A stretch of 64,000 bases of DNA. It comes from Solitalea canadensis DSM 3403 (GTDB lineage: Bacteria > Bacteroidota > Bacteroidia > Sphingobacteriales > Sphingobacteriaceae). This document shows positions 34,838 to 42,922 of the stretch, in pieces. A program made the position numbers and the translations under genes. The stretch spans positions 3,794,669 through 3,858,668 of the forward strand of contig NC_017770.1 of NCBI RefSeq assembly GCF_000242635.2, in the 5' to 3' direction. Numbering within the stretch: position 1 is the first letter of the stretch; each line of letters starts with the position of its first letter. The notes beneath the pieces were generated by a model. It was not told where the DNA came from and made no database searches. It saw only the letters and a program-made list of their open reading frames with translations.

Positions 34838-35776
34838 TTATTGAAATGCTTGTTTGATCTTATCGATCAGGCCTGAAGTTATCAGATCGCGCGATAATAG
34901 CAACATGTTCTTAATAGCCTCAGGACTAGAAATACCGTGTCCGATGACCACAGGAGCGTTTACACCTAAAATAGGGCTCCCTCCATATTGCTCATAATTA
35001 AACCGGTCAAAAAACTCGTCCTTCATGCCTTTCTTACGAGTAAGCACGTAAAACGATTCGGCCAGCTTTAATACAATGTTACCAGTAAATCCATCACACA
35101 CAATTACATCGGCTTTGTCGTTAAACAAATCACGACCTTCAACATTTCCAATAAAGTTGAATAATTCTGTGTCTTTCATCAAAGGATAGGTAGCCAGACT
35201 AAGCAAGTTCCCTTTTTCCTCTTCTTCTCCAATGTTCATCAATCCTACTTTAGGATTTTCAACATTGTAGATGTTCTCGGCAAATAACTTACCTAAAACA
35301 CCGAACTGAAGTAACACATCAGGTTTACAATCAGCGTTTGCACCTACATCTAATATTACACCTACACCACCGGTTAACTTAGGAACCATTGTTGGCATAC
35401 ACGGACGAATTACTCCAGGAATAGCTTTCACTGTAAACATTGAACCTACTAACATAGCACCGGTATTACCAGCACTTGAGAAAGCATCAATTTTACCTTC
35501 CTTAAGTAATCCGAATCCTACTGCAATACTTGAATTCGGTTTTTTAACGATAGCCTTGGTTGGGTGTTCGCCCATACCAATAACATCTTCGGTGTGAACC
35601 AACTCAAAGTTGTTCGCATCAAAGCCTACCTCTTCACAAATCGCTTTTACCTGATTACTGTCGCCTATTAAGACCAGATGTTGGTCGGACGGCAGCGCTT
35701 TAAAGGTTTCAATTGCTCCTAAAACAGCAGCTTTAGGCGCAAAATCGCCACCCATCACATCTAAACCAATACGCAT
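34838..35776 (-). CDS. plsX: phosphate acyltransferase PlsX
   Basis: The 312-residue protein carries the PlsX N-terminus (MRIGLDVMGGDFAP), AVGFGLLKEGKIDAFSSAGNTGAML, and DVIVCDGFTGNIVLKLAES. It makes acyl-phosphate from acyl-ACP for PlsY in phospholipid synthesis. It sits 21 nt after rpmF in the classical rpmF-plsX-fabH order. The start ATG at 35776 is unambiguous. Confidence 0.97.
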   Translation of the reverse strand: MRIGLDVMGGDFAPKAAVLGAIETFKALPSDQHLVLIGDSNQVKAICEEVGFDANNFELVHTEDVIGMGEHPTKAIVKKPNSSIAVGFGLLKEGKIDAFSSAGNTGAMLVGSMFTVKAIPGVIRPCMPTMVPKLTGGVGVILDVGANADCKPDVLLQFGVLGKLFAENIYNVENPKVGLMNIGEEEEKGNLLSLATYPLMKDTELFNFIGNVEGRDLFNDKADVIVCDGFTGNIVLKLAESFYVLTRKKGMKDEFFDRFNYEQYGGSPILGVNAPVVIGHGISSPEAIKNMLLLSRDLITSGLIDKIKQAFQ

Positions 35777-35797
35777 GGTAAGATAGTGCTAAAGTTA

Positions 35798-35989
35798 TTA
35801 AGCTTGTGCAGTGTTTTCAACAATCAGTTTACCACGGTAGTATAAGTTACCGTCAACTGTATAAGCGCGGTGAGGCAAGTGTACAGCACCGGTAGTTTTA
35901 CATACGAATAACGGAGTAGCCGCTGCTTTGTAGTGAGTTCTACGCTTATCTCTTCTCGATTTCGAAAATTTACGCTTAGGATTTGGCAT
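35798..35989 (-). CDS. rpmF: 50S ribosomal protein L32
   Basis: The 63-residue protein begins MPNPKRKFSKSRRDKRRTHYKA, the L32 basic N-terminus. The central region FVCKTTGAVHLPHRAY holds only one Cys, so the four-Cys zinc ribbon seen in many bacteria is absent; this is a Cys-poor (C-minus) form. It is the second gene of the cluster, 36 nt after the DUF177 gene. Confidence 0.96.
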   Translation of the reverse strand: MPNPKRKFSKSRRDKRRTHYKAAATPLFVCKTTGAVHLPHRAYTVDGNLYYRGKLIVENTAQA

Positions 35990-36025
35990 TTTATTACAAT
36001 TTTATATATCCAAAAATATTACTTC

Positions 36026-36550
36026 TTAATTATCTCCAAAATTTTTCAGAGCATCCCAACGAGGGTCTGTTTTAGTCTCTGAATCATCTTCAATCCGGAG
36101 TTTGTTTAGTTTATCCAACATTGCTTGGTCACAAAAATTTTGTTTCCCATCGCAAGTGGTAATGATTGGTGCTTGCAAATTGATATACTCATAAATCAGC
36201 GGAGCTATATCATACTCGTAAGCGCCGCGACTGATAAGGATAATGTCACCGTTATCATCTTCAAACTCTGCATCTGATAGTTTAATGATCTGTTGTTCGG
36301 TTGTATCAATTTCATGTGAAAATGGAGCCAAACAACGATCACAAGTTACTTCAATGGTGCCCTCAATATGAAAATCAAGAACAAACATTGTTTCATGTTT
36401 ATTGAACGTTAAGTGTACTTTGATATCCCCGTTTTTAACCAATGAATATTCGTATTCGTCAAAGAACTTTCTGTCTATGGAATATTCAAACTCATTGTTA
36501 CCAAGGTTTAAGCCTACAAAGGGGATAATATACTCTCTATTCGCTTTCAA
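36026..36550 (-). CDS. DUF177 / YceD-like protein
   Basis: The 174-residue protein has the YceD/DUF177 signature: VTCDRCLAPFSHEIDT in the middle, an acidic block, and DIAPLIYEYINLQAPI, ending in DPRWDALKNFGDN. The family almost always precedes rpmF and is linked to 23S rRNA processing in E. coli and plants. A Cys pair (CDRC) and a later CDGKQNFC could bind metal. It heads the rpmF-plsX-fabH-accB-accC cluster, with a TAnnTTTG box 24 nt upstream. Confidence 0.93.
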   Translation of the reverse strand: MKANREYIIPFVGLNLGNNEFEYSIDRKFFDEYEYSLVKNGDIKVHLTFNKHETMFVLDFHIEGTIEVTCDRCLAPFSHEIDTTEQQIIKLSDAEFEDDNGDIILISRGAYEYDIAPLIYEYINLQAPIITTCDGKQNFCDQAMLDKLNKLRIEDDSETKTDPRWDALKNFGDN

Positions 36551-36574
36551 TGTACGTAACTATAAATTAGCCCG

Positions 36575-36582
36575 CAAAAGTA
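36575..36582 (-). promoter_or_regulatory. -7 box of the DUF177-rpmF-plsX operon
   Basis: TACTTTTG on the minus strand matches TAnnTTTG and ends 24 nt before the ATG at 36550. The -33 region has T-rich sequence but no clean TTG. Confidence 0.5.
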
Positions 36583-36708
36583 GGTATTATAAATTAAATA
36601 TGAAAGAAGAAATAAGAAATATGAAGACATTATCTACAATTAAAGCGCTCTGTCAAAAAATATTAGTGAAATAATTGATTACAACGCATCTCATTCACTC
36701 ATCTCCTA

Positions 36709-38328
36709 TTATTGAACCTTTACATCAAATGCGGCAGAAAGTACTTTACCGGCCCGTTTTACCTGAACCCATATTCTATAATCTCCAGCAAAAGGAAATA
36801 CATATGGAAAATCAACCACGGCTCCTTCATGTGCCTTATGTGACGGATTAGCTCCACTCATATTCATTTCCTGCATAAGGTATTCATTTCGCACAGACTC
36901 ACTCATATTATCTAACCGATTAACAAGCGCATCAATGCTGTCTTTAAAATGTTTAGCATCAGGTTGAGGGGTATACCCAGTTTTTTTTTCGATCCGATTT
37001 TCTATAAGCTGTGCAGATGCTGCTGAAAAAGTCCCGGTTGGATGCAAATGAATGTACACTTTAGCGTCATTTTTTACTACTACTGCATGTCCACCCATAC
37101 CTAAGTAGGGTTCTAACTGAGCTGGATTACCTTCCGGATCTAACACCATAAAACTTAATTTTGAAATTTCACCGTTCTTAAATTTTAATCCGGATGTACT
37201 TTCTAAGGTCATGGAAGAACCATCAGCCAAAACTGTTTTTATTCCTGGTGTTCCACAAACAGTAAATGCGCTATCCATTAAAGCTTTTTTGCCTGCAACA
37301 GCATTCGAAAACAAATATGAATCATCACGACTTAACCCTATTGTAGTTCCTGAAAAAGGCTGTTCGACATCAATTGTATCAACAATAGTGCTTGCAAAAC
37401 CACGTCTTACAATGTCGGCAAAGATAAGATAGCGACCTTTTGGCAAGGCAGGCAAGGGACTTTCAAACGTTATGGAATCAATTCTTTTTGGGTGCAAATG
37501 AGCAAATATATCTAAGCTTCCCTCTCTCACCAGAAACAGGTGCATTAATTTACCATGATCAGGAATCAGCAAACTCATCCACCTGCCTTCCAACGAAGCA
37601 GTATCAACTTTAAACTCTAATAGCTCATTACCTCTTATATTTTTAATAGAGGAAGATGCAGTAAAAGGCTTAAACATGTATCGTTTGTAATCCTGTGCCC
37701 AATTATTCCACCAACTGCTTCCACCAAATAAAATAAGTCCTAGCACAACTGTTGTAACAGCCATTGAAACCCAGCGTTTACGTCTTCTTAATCCCGACAT
37801 TTCATTACCGGGAGCTGTAACGCCATCACTTACACTTGCTCCAATTATAGTAATCATTAAAATAACAAGAAATGACCCTAATCCAGCCAAAATCCAACCT
37901 AAGTTAGCGGGCATATCCTTTTGAGCTGTAGGAACTGCCATAATGGGAACAACAACCTCTCCTATCCCCTGATCTCCATATACGCTAACTCTAACACTTG
38001 CCACCCCATTTTCCATCAACCATATCAACCCTTGATAATTACCAGGAACATTTGGTGCCGGAATTGCTGTATCTGCATCAGGCGCACCCTCAGCTCCTGC
38101 ATACAAGTAAATTGGCTGCACAGTAACCTTTGTTGTATTGCCAGATTCAACCAGCACACTTATCTGTGCTGTTCCAGGAATAACATCAGGAGGCATGACA
38201 TTGACGATCACCTTGTATTTTCCGGCCATGCCCTCAAACAATATACCCGGACTTCCTATATGAGCAATAGCTGCAAAAGGGAAGATTAACAATATCCAAA
38301 TGAATATTATATTCTTACAAAATTTCAT
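36709..38328 (-). CDS. membrane-anchored His-rich two-domain protein, unknown function
   Basis: Starting at ATG 38328, which overlaps the upstream stop as ATGA, gives 539 residues; an in-frame start at 38349 is less likely. A signal/anchor (KFCKNIIFIWILLIFPFAAIA) leads into a beta-sandwich domain. Two membrane helices follow (about 148-170, 192-207), then a large extracytoplasmic domain. This domain has two His clusters: HLFLVREGSLDIFAHLHP and GHAVVVKNDAKVYIHLHPTG. Similar HLHP-type domains occur in actinobacterial and Bacteroidota proteins near metal-handling genes (recalled, not checked), so metal binding is possible. A late segment is rich in Met and His (EYLMQEMNMSGANPSHKAHEG). Translationally coupled to the polytopic gene at 38325-39548. 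Confidence 0.82.
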   Translation of the reverse strand: MKFCKNIIFIWILLIFPFAAIAHIGSPGILFEGMAGKYKVIVNVMPPDVIPGTAQISVLVESGNTTKVTVQPIYLYAGAEGAPDADTAIPAPNVPGNYQGLIWLMENGVASVRVSVYGDQGIGEVVVPIMAVPTAQKDMPANLGWILAGLGSFLVILMITIIGASVSDGVTAPGNEMSGLRRRKRWVSMAVTTVVLGLILFGGSSWWNNWAQDYKRYMFKPFTASSSIKNIRGNELLEFKVDTASLEGRWMSLLIPDHGKLMHLFLVREGSLDIFAHLHPKRIDSITFESPLPALPKGRYLIFADIVRRGFASTIVDTIDVEQPFSGTTIGLSRDDSYLFSNAVAGKKALMDSAFTVCGTPGIKTVLADGSSMTLESTSGLKFKNGEISKLSFMVLDPEGNPAQLEPYLGMGGHAVVVKNDAKVYIHLHPTGTFSAASAQLIENRIEKKTGYTPQPDAKHFKDSIDALVNRLDNMSESVRNEYLMQEMNMSGANPSHKAHEGAVVDFPYVFPFAGDYRIWVQVKRAGKVLSAAFDVKVQ

Positions 38329-39548
38329 CGCTGAACCCTCCTCATCCATTTACCCCAAAACAGTCCTATTCGTGATGATAAATAACCAAATGTAATTGCC
38401 TGTAAAAATCCTACAACCCATTGCTGAAGCGAATTTTTGGTCCATGGAGGAAACTGAAATCGATATTCCCAATTAGGATCATTTCCAAAATACCATGAAG
38501 ACTGACCAAAGAACCATGTTCTACCTATCGGATCCATGAGTACTTGGCCCATTAACCATTGTACAGGAAATAATAAACACAAGAACATAGCGATAATAAT
38601 GACCGCTTTTACCCAATCATTTTTGTCGTCATATTTAAACATTACCCAATCAATACCCATTGCTGGAATAATTAACAGCATTGGAAAATGAAATGCCTGG
38701 TAATGTGTTATATGATTAATTACCGGACCTAGTTTGGGTTCTGCATTAAACAATGGCAATACCCAAACCATTATGCACATAACCATTGTATAAATCAACG
38801 TGGCATTTGTAGCAGCCCATTTCATTTTTGAAGCTCTTGAAATTGCCACGAGAAAAAAGGGAAACAAAACAGCCGCTGTTTGATAATATGTTACAGAGTG
38901 CATATCCCATCTTGTAAAAGACTCTGAGAGCAACGTATACATCATTACAAGCATAAGGCCGGCTGCGGTTACAAACAACCATTTTAATAAAGTTGATCTT
39001 TTGTCGATTTCAGCAGTGGTTAATGTGGAGGATTGATAATCCCTGTTTTGTATAGCAAGTGTTCCTACCATCGCTCCAAACTGGACCATAATAATGCCTA
39101 ATGCCAATACACTGTGAGGAGGAGAAAGAATAGTTACGTCAAGACCATAAGTATTGTGCCACCAATCATCAAATGGCGCTGAGGTTAGCATTGCAAAGGC
39201 GCCCCAAATACTAAAAAGCGCTCCTAATGAACCATAAAAAATGCCCCAAAATTTTACACTACTATTTCTTTCGTATGAGGTGCCTGCAAAAGAAATCTTT
39301 AGAACGGTATAACCAGAAAAAAGCCCCGAAACGACTGCACCAAGATAAATAACCAAATGAGGGGGAGAAAGTAAGCCGTCGCGTCCAATGGATGTATGCC
39401 ATGAAATATCCCATATTAACCCTACAATCACACAAAGTGATGAAAACACCGTTGCGTAAATAAAGAAAGGAATATCCAAGAGCTTTTTTTTGAAACCACT
39501 GGTTTCATTAGTTACCGATAACTCTGGAAAACTGATAGTTGAATCCAT
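38325..39548 (-). CDS. polytopic membrane protein with duplicated H-x3-G-x-D...SPPH motif, unknown function
   Basis: The 407-residue protein has about ten predicted membrane helices. A motif occurs twice at nearly equal spacing: His51...Gly55-x-Asp57...Ser61-Pro-Pro-His64 and His131...Gly135-x-Asp137...Ser142-Pro-Pro-His145, each followed by a helix ending in LG. The repeats suggest internal duplication and two matching His/Asp sites at the membrane surface. Further aromatic and His residues are at 216 (WDMH) and 282-287 (HYQAFHF). I do not recognise a characterised family. Its stop overlaps the start of the partner gene. The upstream asparaginase terminator makes this a separate two-gene operon. 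Confidence 0.83.
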   Translation of the reverse strand: MDSTISFPELSVTNETSGFKKKLLDIPFFIYATVFSSLCVIVGLIWDISWHTSIGRDGLLSPPHLVIYLGAVVSGLFSGYTVLKISFAGTSYERNSSVKFWGIFYGSLGALFSIWGAFAMLTSAPFDDWWHNTYGLDVTILSPPHSVLALGIIMVQFGAMVGTLAIQNRDYQSSTLTTAEIDKRSTLLKWLFVTAAGLMLVMMYTLLSESFTRWDMHSVTYYQTAAVLFPFFLVAISRASKMKWAATNATLIYTMVMCIMVWVLPLFNAEPKLGPVINHITHYQAFHFPMLLIIPAMGIDWVMFKYDDKNDWVKAVIIIAMFLCLLFPVQWLMGQVLMDPIGRTWFFGQSSWYFGNDPNWEYRFQFPPWTKNSLQQWVVGFLQAITFGYLSSRIGLFWGKWMRRVQR

Positions 39549-39686
39549 AGATGTTTTTGTTTTTCGGGTAAAAGATGCGAAATCCGGTAAAAAAGTTGCA
39601 TGTATAAATTCACAACCAATTGATTAATACAATTTCAGACAAATTAAGAATTAATGTCGATTCTTTAGTAACTAACAAGCATAAAA

Positions 39687-39717
39687 AAACCGCCCCAGAT
39701 TTGAACCGGGACGGCTT
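39687..39717 (-). terminator. terminator after the isoaspartyl peptidase gene, with tRNA T-arm-like sequence
   Basis: On the minus strand a 12-bp stem (AAGCCGTCCCGG with CTGGGGCGGTTT, some G-T pairs) encloses the 7-nt loop TTCAAAT and runs into seven T. The CCCGG-TTCAAAT-CTGGG core looks like a tRNA T-arm, but no tRNA body is attached. Confidence 0.85.
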
Positions 39718-39736
39718 ACAAAATATACGTAATTAA

Positions 39737-40813
39737 TTATTTATAAATTTCAACCACAACTTTTCCATCTTTAGTAATATACCCACGATACATGCCCTCA
39801 GTATTAAAAGTCATGGCAATATTTCCATTTCTATCCAATGCAATCAAGCCCCCGTCGCCTCCTAAGGCAGGAACTTTTTTCATGATTACTTCTTCGGCAG
39901 CCTCTTTTAAGCTTAAGCCTTTATATTCAACCAAAGCGGCAACATCATGAGCAACAACATTTCTGATAAAGAATTCGCCCCAGCCGGTACATGATACGGC
40001 ACAACTATTATTATTTGCATACGTTCCCGCACCAATAATCGGAGAATCTCCCACCCTTCCAAAACGCTTGTTTGTCATTCCACCAGTAGAAGTGGCAGCG
40101 GCTAAGTTTCCATACACATCCAAAGCGCATGCACCTACTGTTCCGTACTTATAATCCTTATTTTCCTTTTGCTTTAATAATCCAGTTGTTTTTTTTGCAG
40201 AATCAGCATGATCTAGCTGAATTTTATCCTCCTCTTTAGCTTTTTGCAATTGCTTCCATCTATCTTCTGTATAAAAATAAGATGGATCAACGATGGTTAA
40301 GCCTTGCTCTTTAGCAAATTTTTCTGCTCCCGCTCCAATCATCATTACATGTGGTGATTTTAACATAACAGTTTTTGCGGCAGTAATCGGATTTTTAATT
40401 GTAGTAACAGATGCCACTGAACCAGCCATTAAGTTTTTTCCATCCATTATCGATGCATCCATTTCGTTTTTACCTTCATTAGTAAATACAGCACCCTTTC
40501 CTGCATTGAATAATGGAGAGTCTTCCATAATATTTACTGCTGCTTCTACCGCATCGATGCTCTTTCCTCCTTTTTCCAAAACAGCATAACCAGCTTTAAG
40601 CGCTTGCGTTAAAGCCGCTCTATAAGCTTCTTCTTTCTCCGGTGTCATATTCTTTTTCAATATGGTTCCGGCCCCTCCATGAATAACCAATGCAATATTT
40701 CCACTATCAGAACTCCCCGCTTGCATTTTAGTTTTAGTTGATTTTGTTGTACATGAAAAAATAATAACAAAGACGAACGCAAATAGAATAATTGACAATA
40801 AAAAACTTCGCAT
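39737..40813 (-). CDS. isoaspartyl peptidase / plant-type L-asparaginase, lipoprotein-like
   Basis: The 358-residue protein is an Ntn-hydrolase. The autocleavage site and nucleophile Thr are in KYGTVGACALD. Substrate residues lie in STGGMTNKRFGRVGDSPIIGAGTYAN and GWGEFFIRN. The N-terminal half has ALVIHGGAGTI and GKGAVFTNEGKNEMDASIMDG. An N-terminal hydrophobic segment ends in FSC, consistent with a lipoprotein signal. It would cut iso-Asp dipeptides or asparagine in the envelope. Its terminator follows 20 nt downstream. Confidence 0.94.
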   Translation of the reverse strand: MRSFLLSIILFAFVFVIIFSCTTKSTKTKMQAGSSDSGNIALVIHGGAGTILKKNMTPEKEEAYRAALTQALKAGYAVLEKGGKSIDAVEAAVNIMEDSPLFNAGKGAVFTNEGKNEMDASIMDGKNLMAGSVASVTTIKNPITAAKTVMLKSPHVMMIGAGAEKFAKEQGLTIVDPSYFYTEDRWKQLQKAKEEDKIQLDHADSAKKTTGLLKQKENKDYKYGTVGACALDVYGNLAAATSTGGMTNKRFGRVGDSPIIGAGTYANNNSCAVSCTGWGEFFIRNVVAHDVAALVEYKGLSLKEAAEEVIMKKVPALGGDGGLIALDRNGNIAMTFNTEGMYRGYITKDGKVVVEIYK

Positions 40814-40973
40814 GGTTTATGATTTTTCTTTTTCTGATGTTTAATTCATTTTTAAAATGGCTTCTACTAGTTGGCAGTGCAAAACCGCTAACAAATGGTC
40901 AATCTACTAAATAAATTTAGATTTATTCATTTTTTGACGCCTACAAGGTAGAAGATTTTCAATAAAATCCTTG

Positions 40974-40981
40974 TATGTTTG
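40974..40981 (+). promoter_or_regulatory. -7 box for the Nudix gene
   Basis: TATGTTTG fits TAnnTTTG and ends 22 nt before the ATG at 41004. No -33 TTG at the proper distance. Confidence 0.4.
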
Positions 40982-41003
40982 ATCACTTTTTAATGGAATA
41001 ATC

Positions 41004-41555
41004 ATGTCGGATTTAAAGTGGGAAAAATTATCTTCTGAATACATTCACAAAGATCAATGGGCAACTCTTCGCGCGGATGTATGCAAAATGCCCAACGGCA
41101 AAATCATCGAACCCTACTATGTTTTAGAGTATGCAAACTGGGTAAATGCTGTTGCATTAACGGAGAATAATGAGGCAATTATGGTTCGGCAATACCGTCA
41201 TGGAGCTGAACGAACGTTACTTGAAATTGTGGGCGGAGTAATAGATGAAACTGACGGCTCTCCGGAAGAAACAATCAGGCGCGAATTATTGGAGGAAACT
41301 GGTTATGAATTTGATACCGTTGAACAAACTGCCGTTTTGTATCCTAATCCTTCAACTTCGGGTAATGTTACCTATAGTTTTTTAGCTAAAGGTGGAAGAA
41401 AAGTAGCAGAACAAGTGCTTGACCATTCGGAAGAACTGGAAGTAATCCTAATCTCAGTAGACGAACTTAAACAGCTTTTGCTTGACAATAAGCTAATGCA
41501 ATCATTACATGCAAGCTCCGTCTTCTACGGCTTAAGGAAACTGGAAGTGCTATAA
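41004..41555 (+). CDS. Nudix hydrolase (ADP-ribose pyrophosphatase-like)
   Basis: The 183-residue protein contains a Nudix box with a two-residue insertion after the first glycines: GGVIDETDGSPEETIRRELLEETGY, in which the REL-EE-G core binds the metals. MVRQYRHGAERTLLEIVGG upstream and YPNPSTSGNVTYSFLAKG downstream resemble ADP-ribose pyrophosphatases of the NudF type. It hydrolyses a nucleoside diphosphate linked to another moiety. It converges on rdgB. Confidence 0.92.
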   Translation: MSDLKWEKLSSEYIHKDQWATLRADVCKMPNGKIIEPYYVLEYANWVNAVALTENNEAIMVRQYRHGAERTLLEIVGGVIDETDGSPEETIRRELLEETGYEFDTVEQTAVLYPNPSTSGNVTYSFLAKGGRKVAEQVLDHSEELEVILISVDELKQLLLDNKLMQSLHASSVFYGLRKLEVL

Positions 41556-41559
41556 GGGT

Positions 41560-41604
41560 CACGCAAAATCGTTAGGAATCCGATTTCCTTAGCAATTTTG
41601 CGTG
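41560..41604. terminator. hairpin between convergent Nudix and rdgB genes
   Basis: Arms cacgcaaaat (41560-41569) and attttgcgtg (41595-41604) with inner pairs aggaa/ttcct. No U-tract on either strand, so termination strength is uncertain. Confidence 0.5.
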
Positions 41605-41613
41605 AGTTAGTTA

Positions 41614-42192
41614 TTATTGAGTTTTAAGGAAGTTGACAAGTTTTTCAACTGCTCTACCTCTGTGACTTATGGCATTTTTTTCATCCATTCCCATTTCTGC
41701 AAAGGTTATCGTATACCCATCCGCTTGGAAGATTGGATCGTAGCCAAACCCGTCAGTACCAGAGCGTGCATGACGAATAGTTCCCTCAACTGTTCCTTCA
41801 AACAAGTGCTCTTTTCCACCTAAAACCAAAGAAATAACGGCTTTAAACCTAGCAGCTCGATTTTCTTTTCCTTCTAATTTCTTGAGCAATAAGTCAATGT
41901 TTTTATCATGATCACGTGTACCGCTATATCTTGCCGAATAAACTCCCGGCTCTCCGTTTAAAGCATCAACTACTAAACCGCTGTCATCGCCAAAGCAATT
42001 CATGTTATAGTTATTATAAACGTACCATGATTTTTGCCCGGCATTTTCTTCAAAAGTTTCTCCGGTTTCAGGAATATCTACATCACAGCCAATTTGCTCA
42101 AGAGTTAAAAGCTCAAAGGCACCATTTAACATGGCATTTACTTCTTCTAATTTATGGAGGTTATTAGTAGCAAAAACAAGCTTACTTGACAT
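41614..42192 (-). CDS. rdgB: non-canonical purine NTP pyrophosphatase (RdgB/HAM1)
   Basis: The 192-residue protein has all family blocks: LVFATNNLHKLEEVN, CFGDDSGLVVDALNGEPGVYSARYSG, GFGYDPIF and ISHRGRAVEKL. It removes dITP, XTP and ITP from the nucleotide pool. The start overlaps the end of the hypothetical gene at 42182-42787 by 11 nt, so the two are co-transcribed. Confidence 0.97.
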   Translation of the reverse strand: MSSKLVFATNNLHKLEEVNAMLNGAFELLTLEQIGCDVDIPETGETFEENAGQKSWYVYNNYNMNCFGDDSGLVVDALNGEPGVYSARYSGTRDHDKNIDLLLKKLEGKENRAARFKAVISLVLGGKEHLFEGTVEGTIRHARSGTDGFGYDPIFQADGYTITFAEMGMDEKNAISHRGRAVEKLVNFLKTQ

Positions 42193-42787
42193 TAAATAAT
42201 AATTTTAAGGCGTTCCAAAGTACAATTTTCTTATTCTTATCGCTTTCGATGATTCGCAGTGTATCCGAGGCCGGTAAAAGAGAAATTCCATATACATTGG
42301 TAACCGAGTAATCCTGCATGTTTACATTCCGGAAAACAGCTGATGATTGTGGCACTCCAAATGTTATAATTCTACTACAGCTAAAGTACTCTTTCAAAGC
42401 ATTGATATCTGTAGATGCATAATGAGCATAATTTAAAACGGCCACATCCTCTATTGTCAGCTTCAATGCAGAGATCACTTTGAGGAAAAATTCTTTATCC
42501 TTATCTGTAATATGTTTTGAATCAGGATAATTTACCAGCACCAATACATATTTATTATTCTCGCCCAAATAATCAAAATAGGTTGGTGTTGATGCTTGTT
42601 CCTGAACAACCTGAGTTGAATTTCCTGCAGGTGTAGATATATTTTCCGGCTCTGAAACTACGACAACCGACTGTTTATCAGTATCGTTATTGCCAGAATC
42701 TGTATTCCAGTTATCTACTTTATAAAGTGTTTCTGTAAGCAATGTTACCAAAGCAGTTGCCTCATTTGTTACCTTCAGATTTTCCAT
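42182..42787 (-). CDS. hypothetical protein upstream of rdgB
   Basis: Starting at ATG 42787 gives 201 residues; a start at 42802 adds five. The first 20 residues (VTNEATALVTLLTETLYKV) form a helix, then a low-complexity linker (about 30-60). A globular alpha/beta domain follows: YVLVLVNYPDSKHITDKDKEFFLKVISALKLTIEDVAVLNYAHY, RIITFGVP, VYGISLLPASDTLRIIESDKNKKIVLWNALKLLF. The layout recalls the DNA polymerase III psi subunit / uracil-glycosylase-like fold (HolD-like), but this is a weak impression. It overlaps rdgB by 11 nt. Confidence 0.8.
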   Translation of the reverse strand: MENLKVTNEATALVTLLTETLYKVDNWNTDSGNNDTDKQSVVVVSEPENISTPAGNSTQVVQEQASTPTYFDYLGENNKYVLVLVNYPDSKHITDKDKEFFLKVISALKLTIEDVAVLNYAHYASTDINALKEYFSCSRIITFGVPQSSAVFRNVNMQDYSVTNVYGISLLPASDTLRIIESDKNKKIVLWNALKLLFNVK

Positions 42788-42922
42788 GTTGCAAAAATAC
42801 ATTAATTAAGAACTCATTACCGATAAAAACAATTTACACACAAGTAAAATAAAAATGTATTTTTGGCAGTTATCTTATCAAGTAAAAAAGAATACGGCGC
42901 TTGTAATAGCCGGAAAATTGCA

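Noticed and set aside
39687-39717. tRNA gene.
   Set aside because: Only a T-arm-like stem-loop is present; the preceding bases are the end of the asparaginase gene, with no acceptor, D or anticodon arm.
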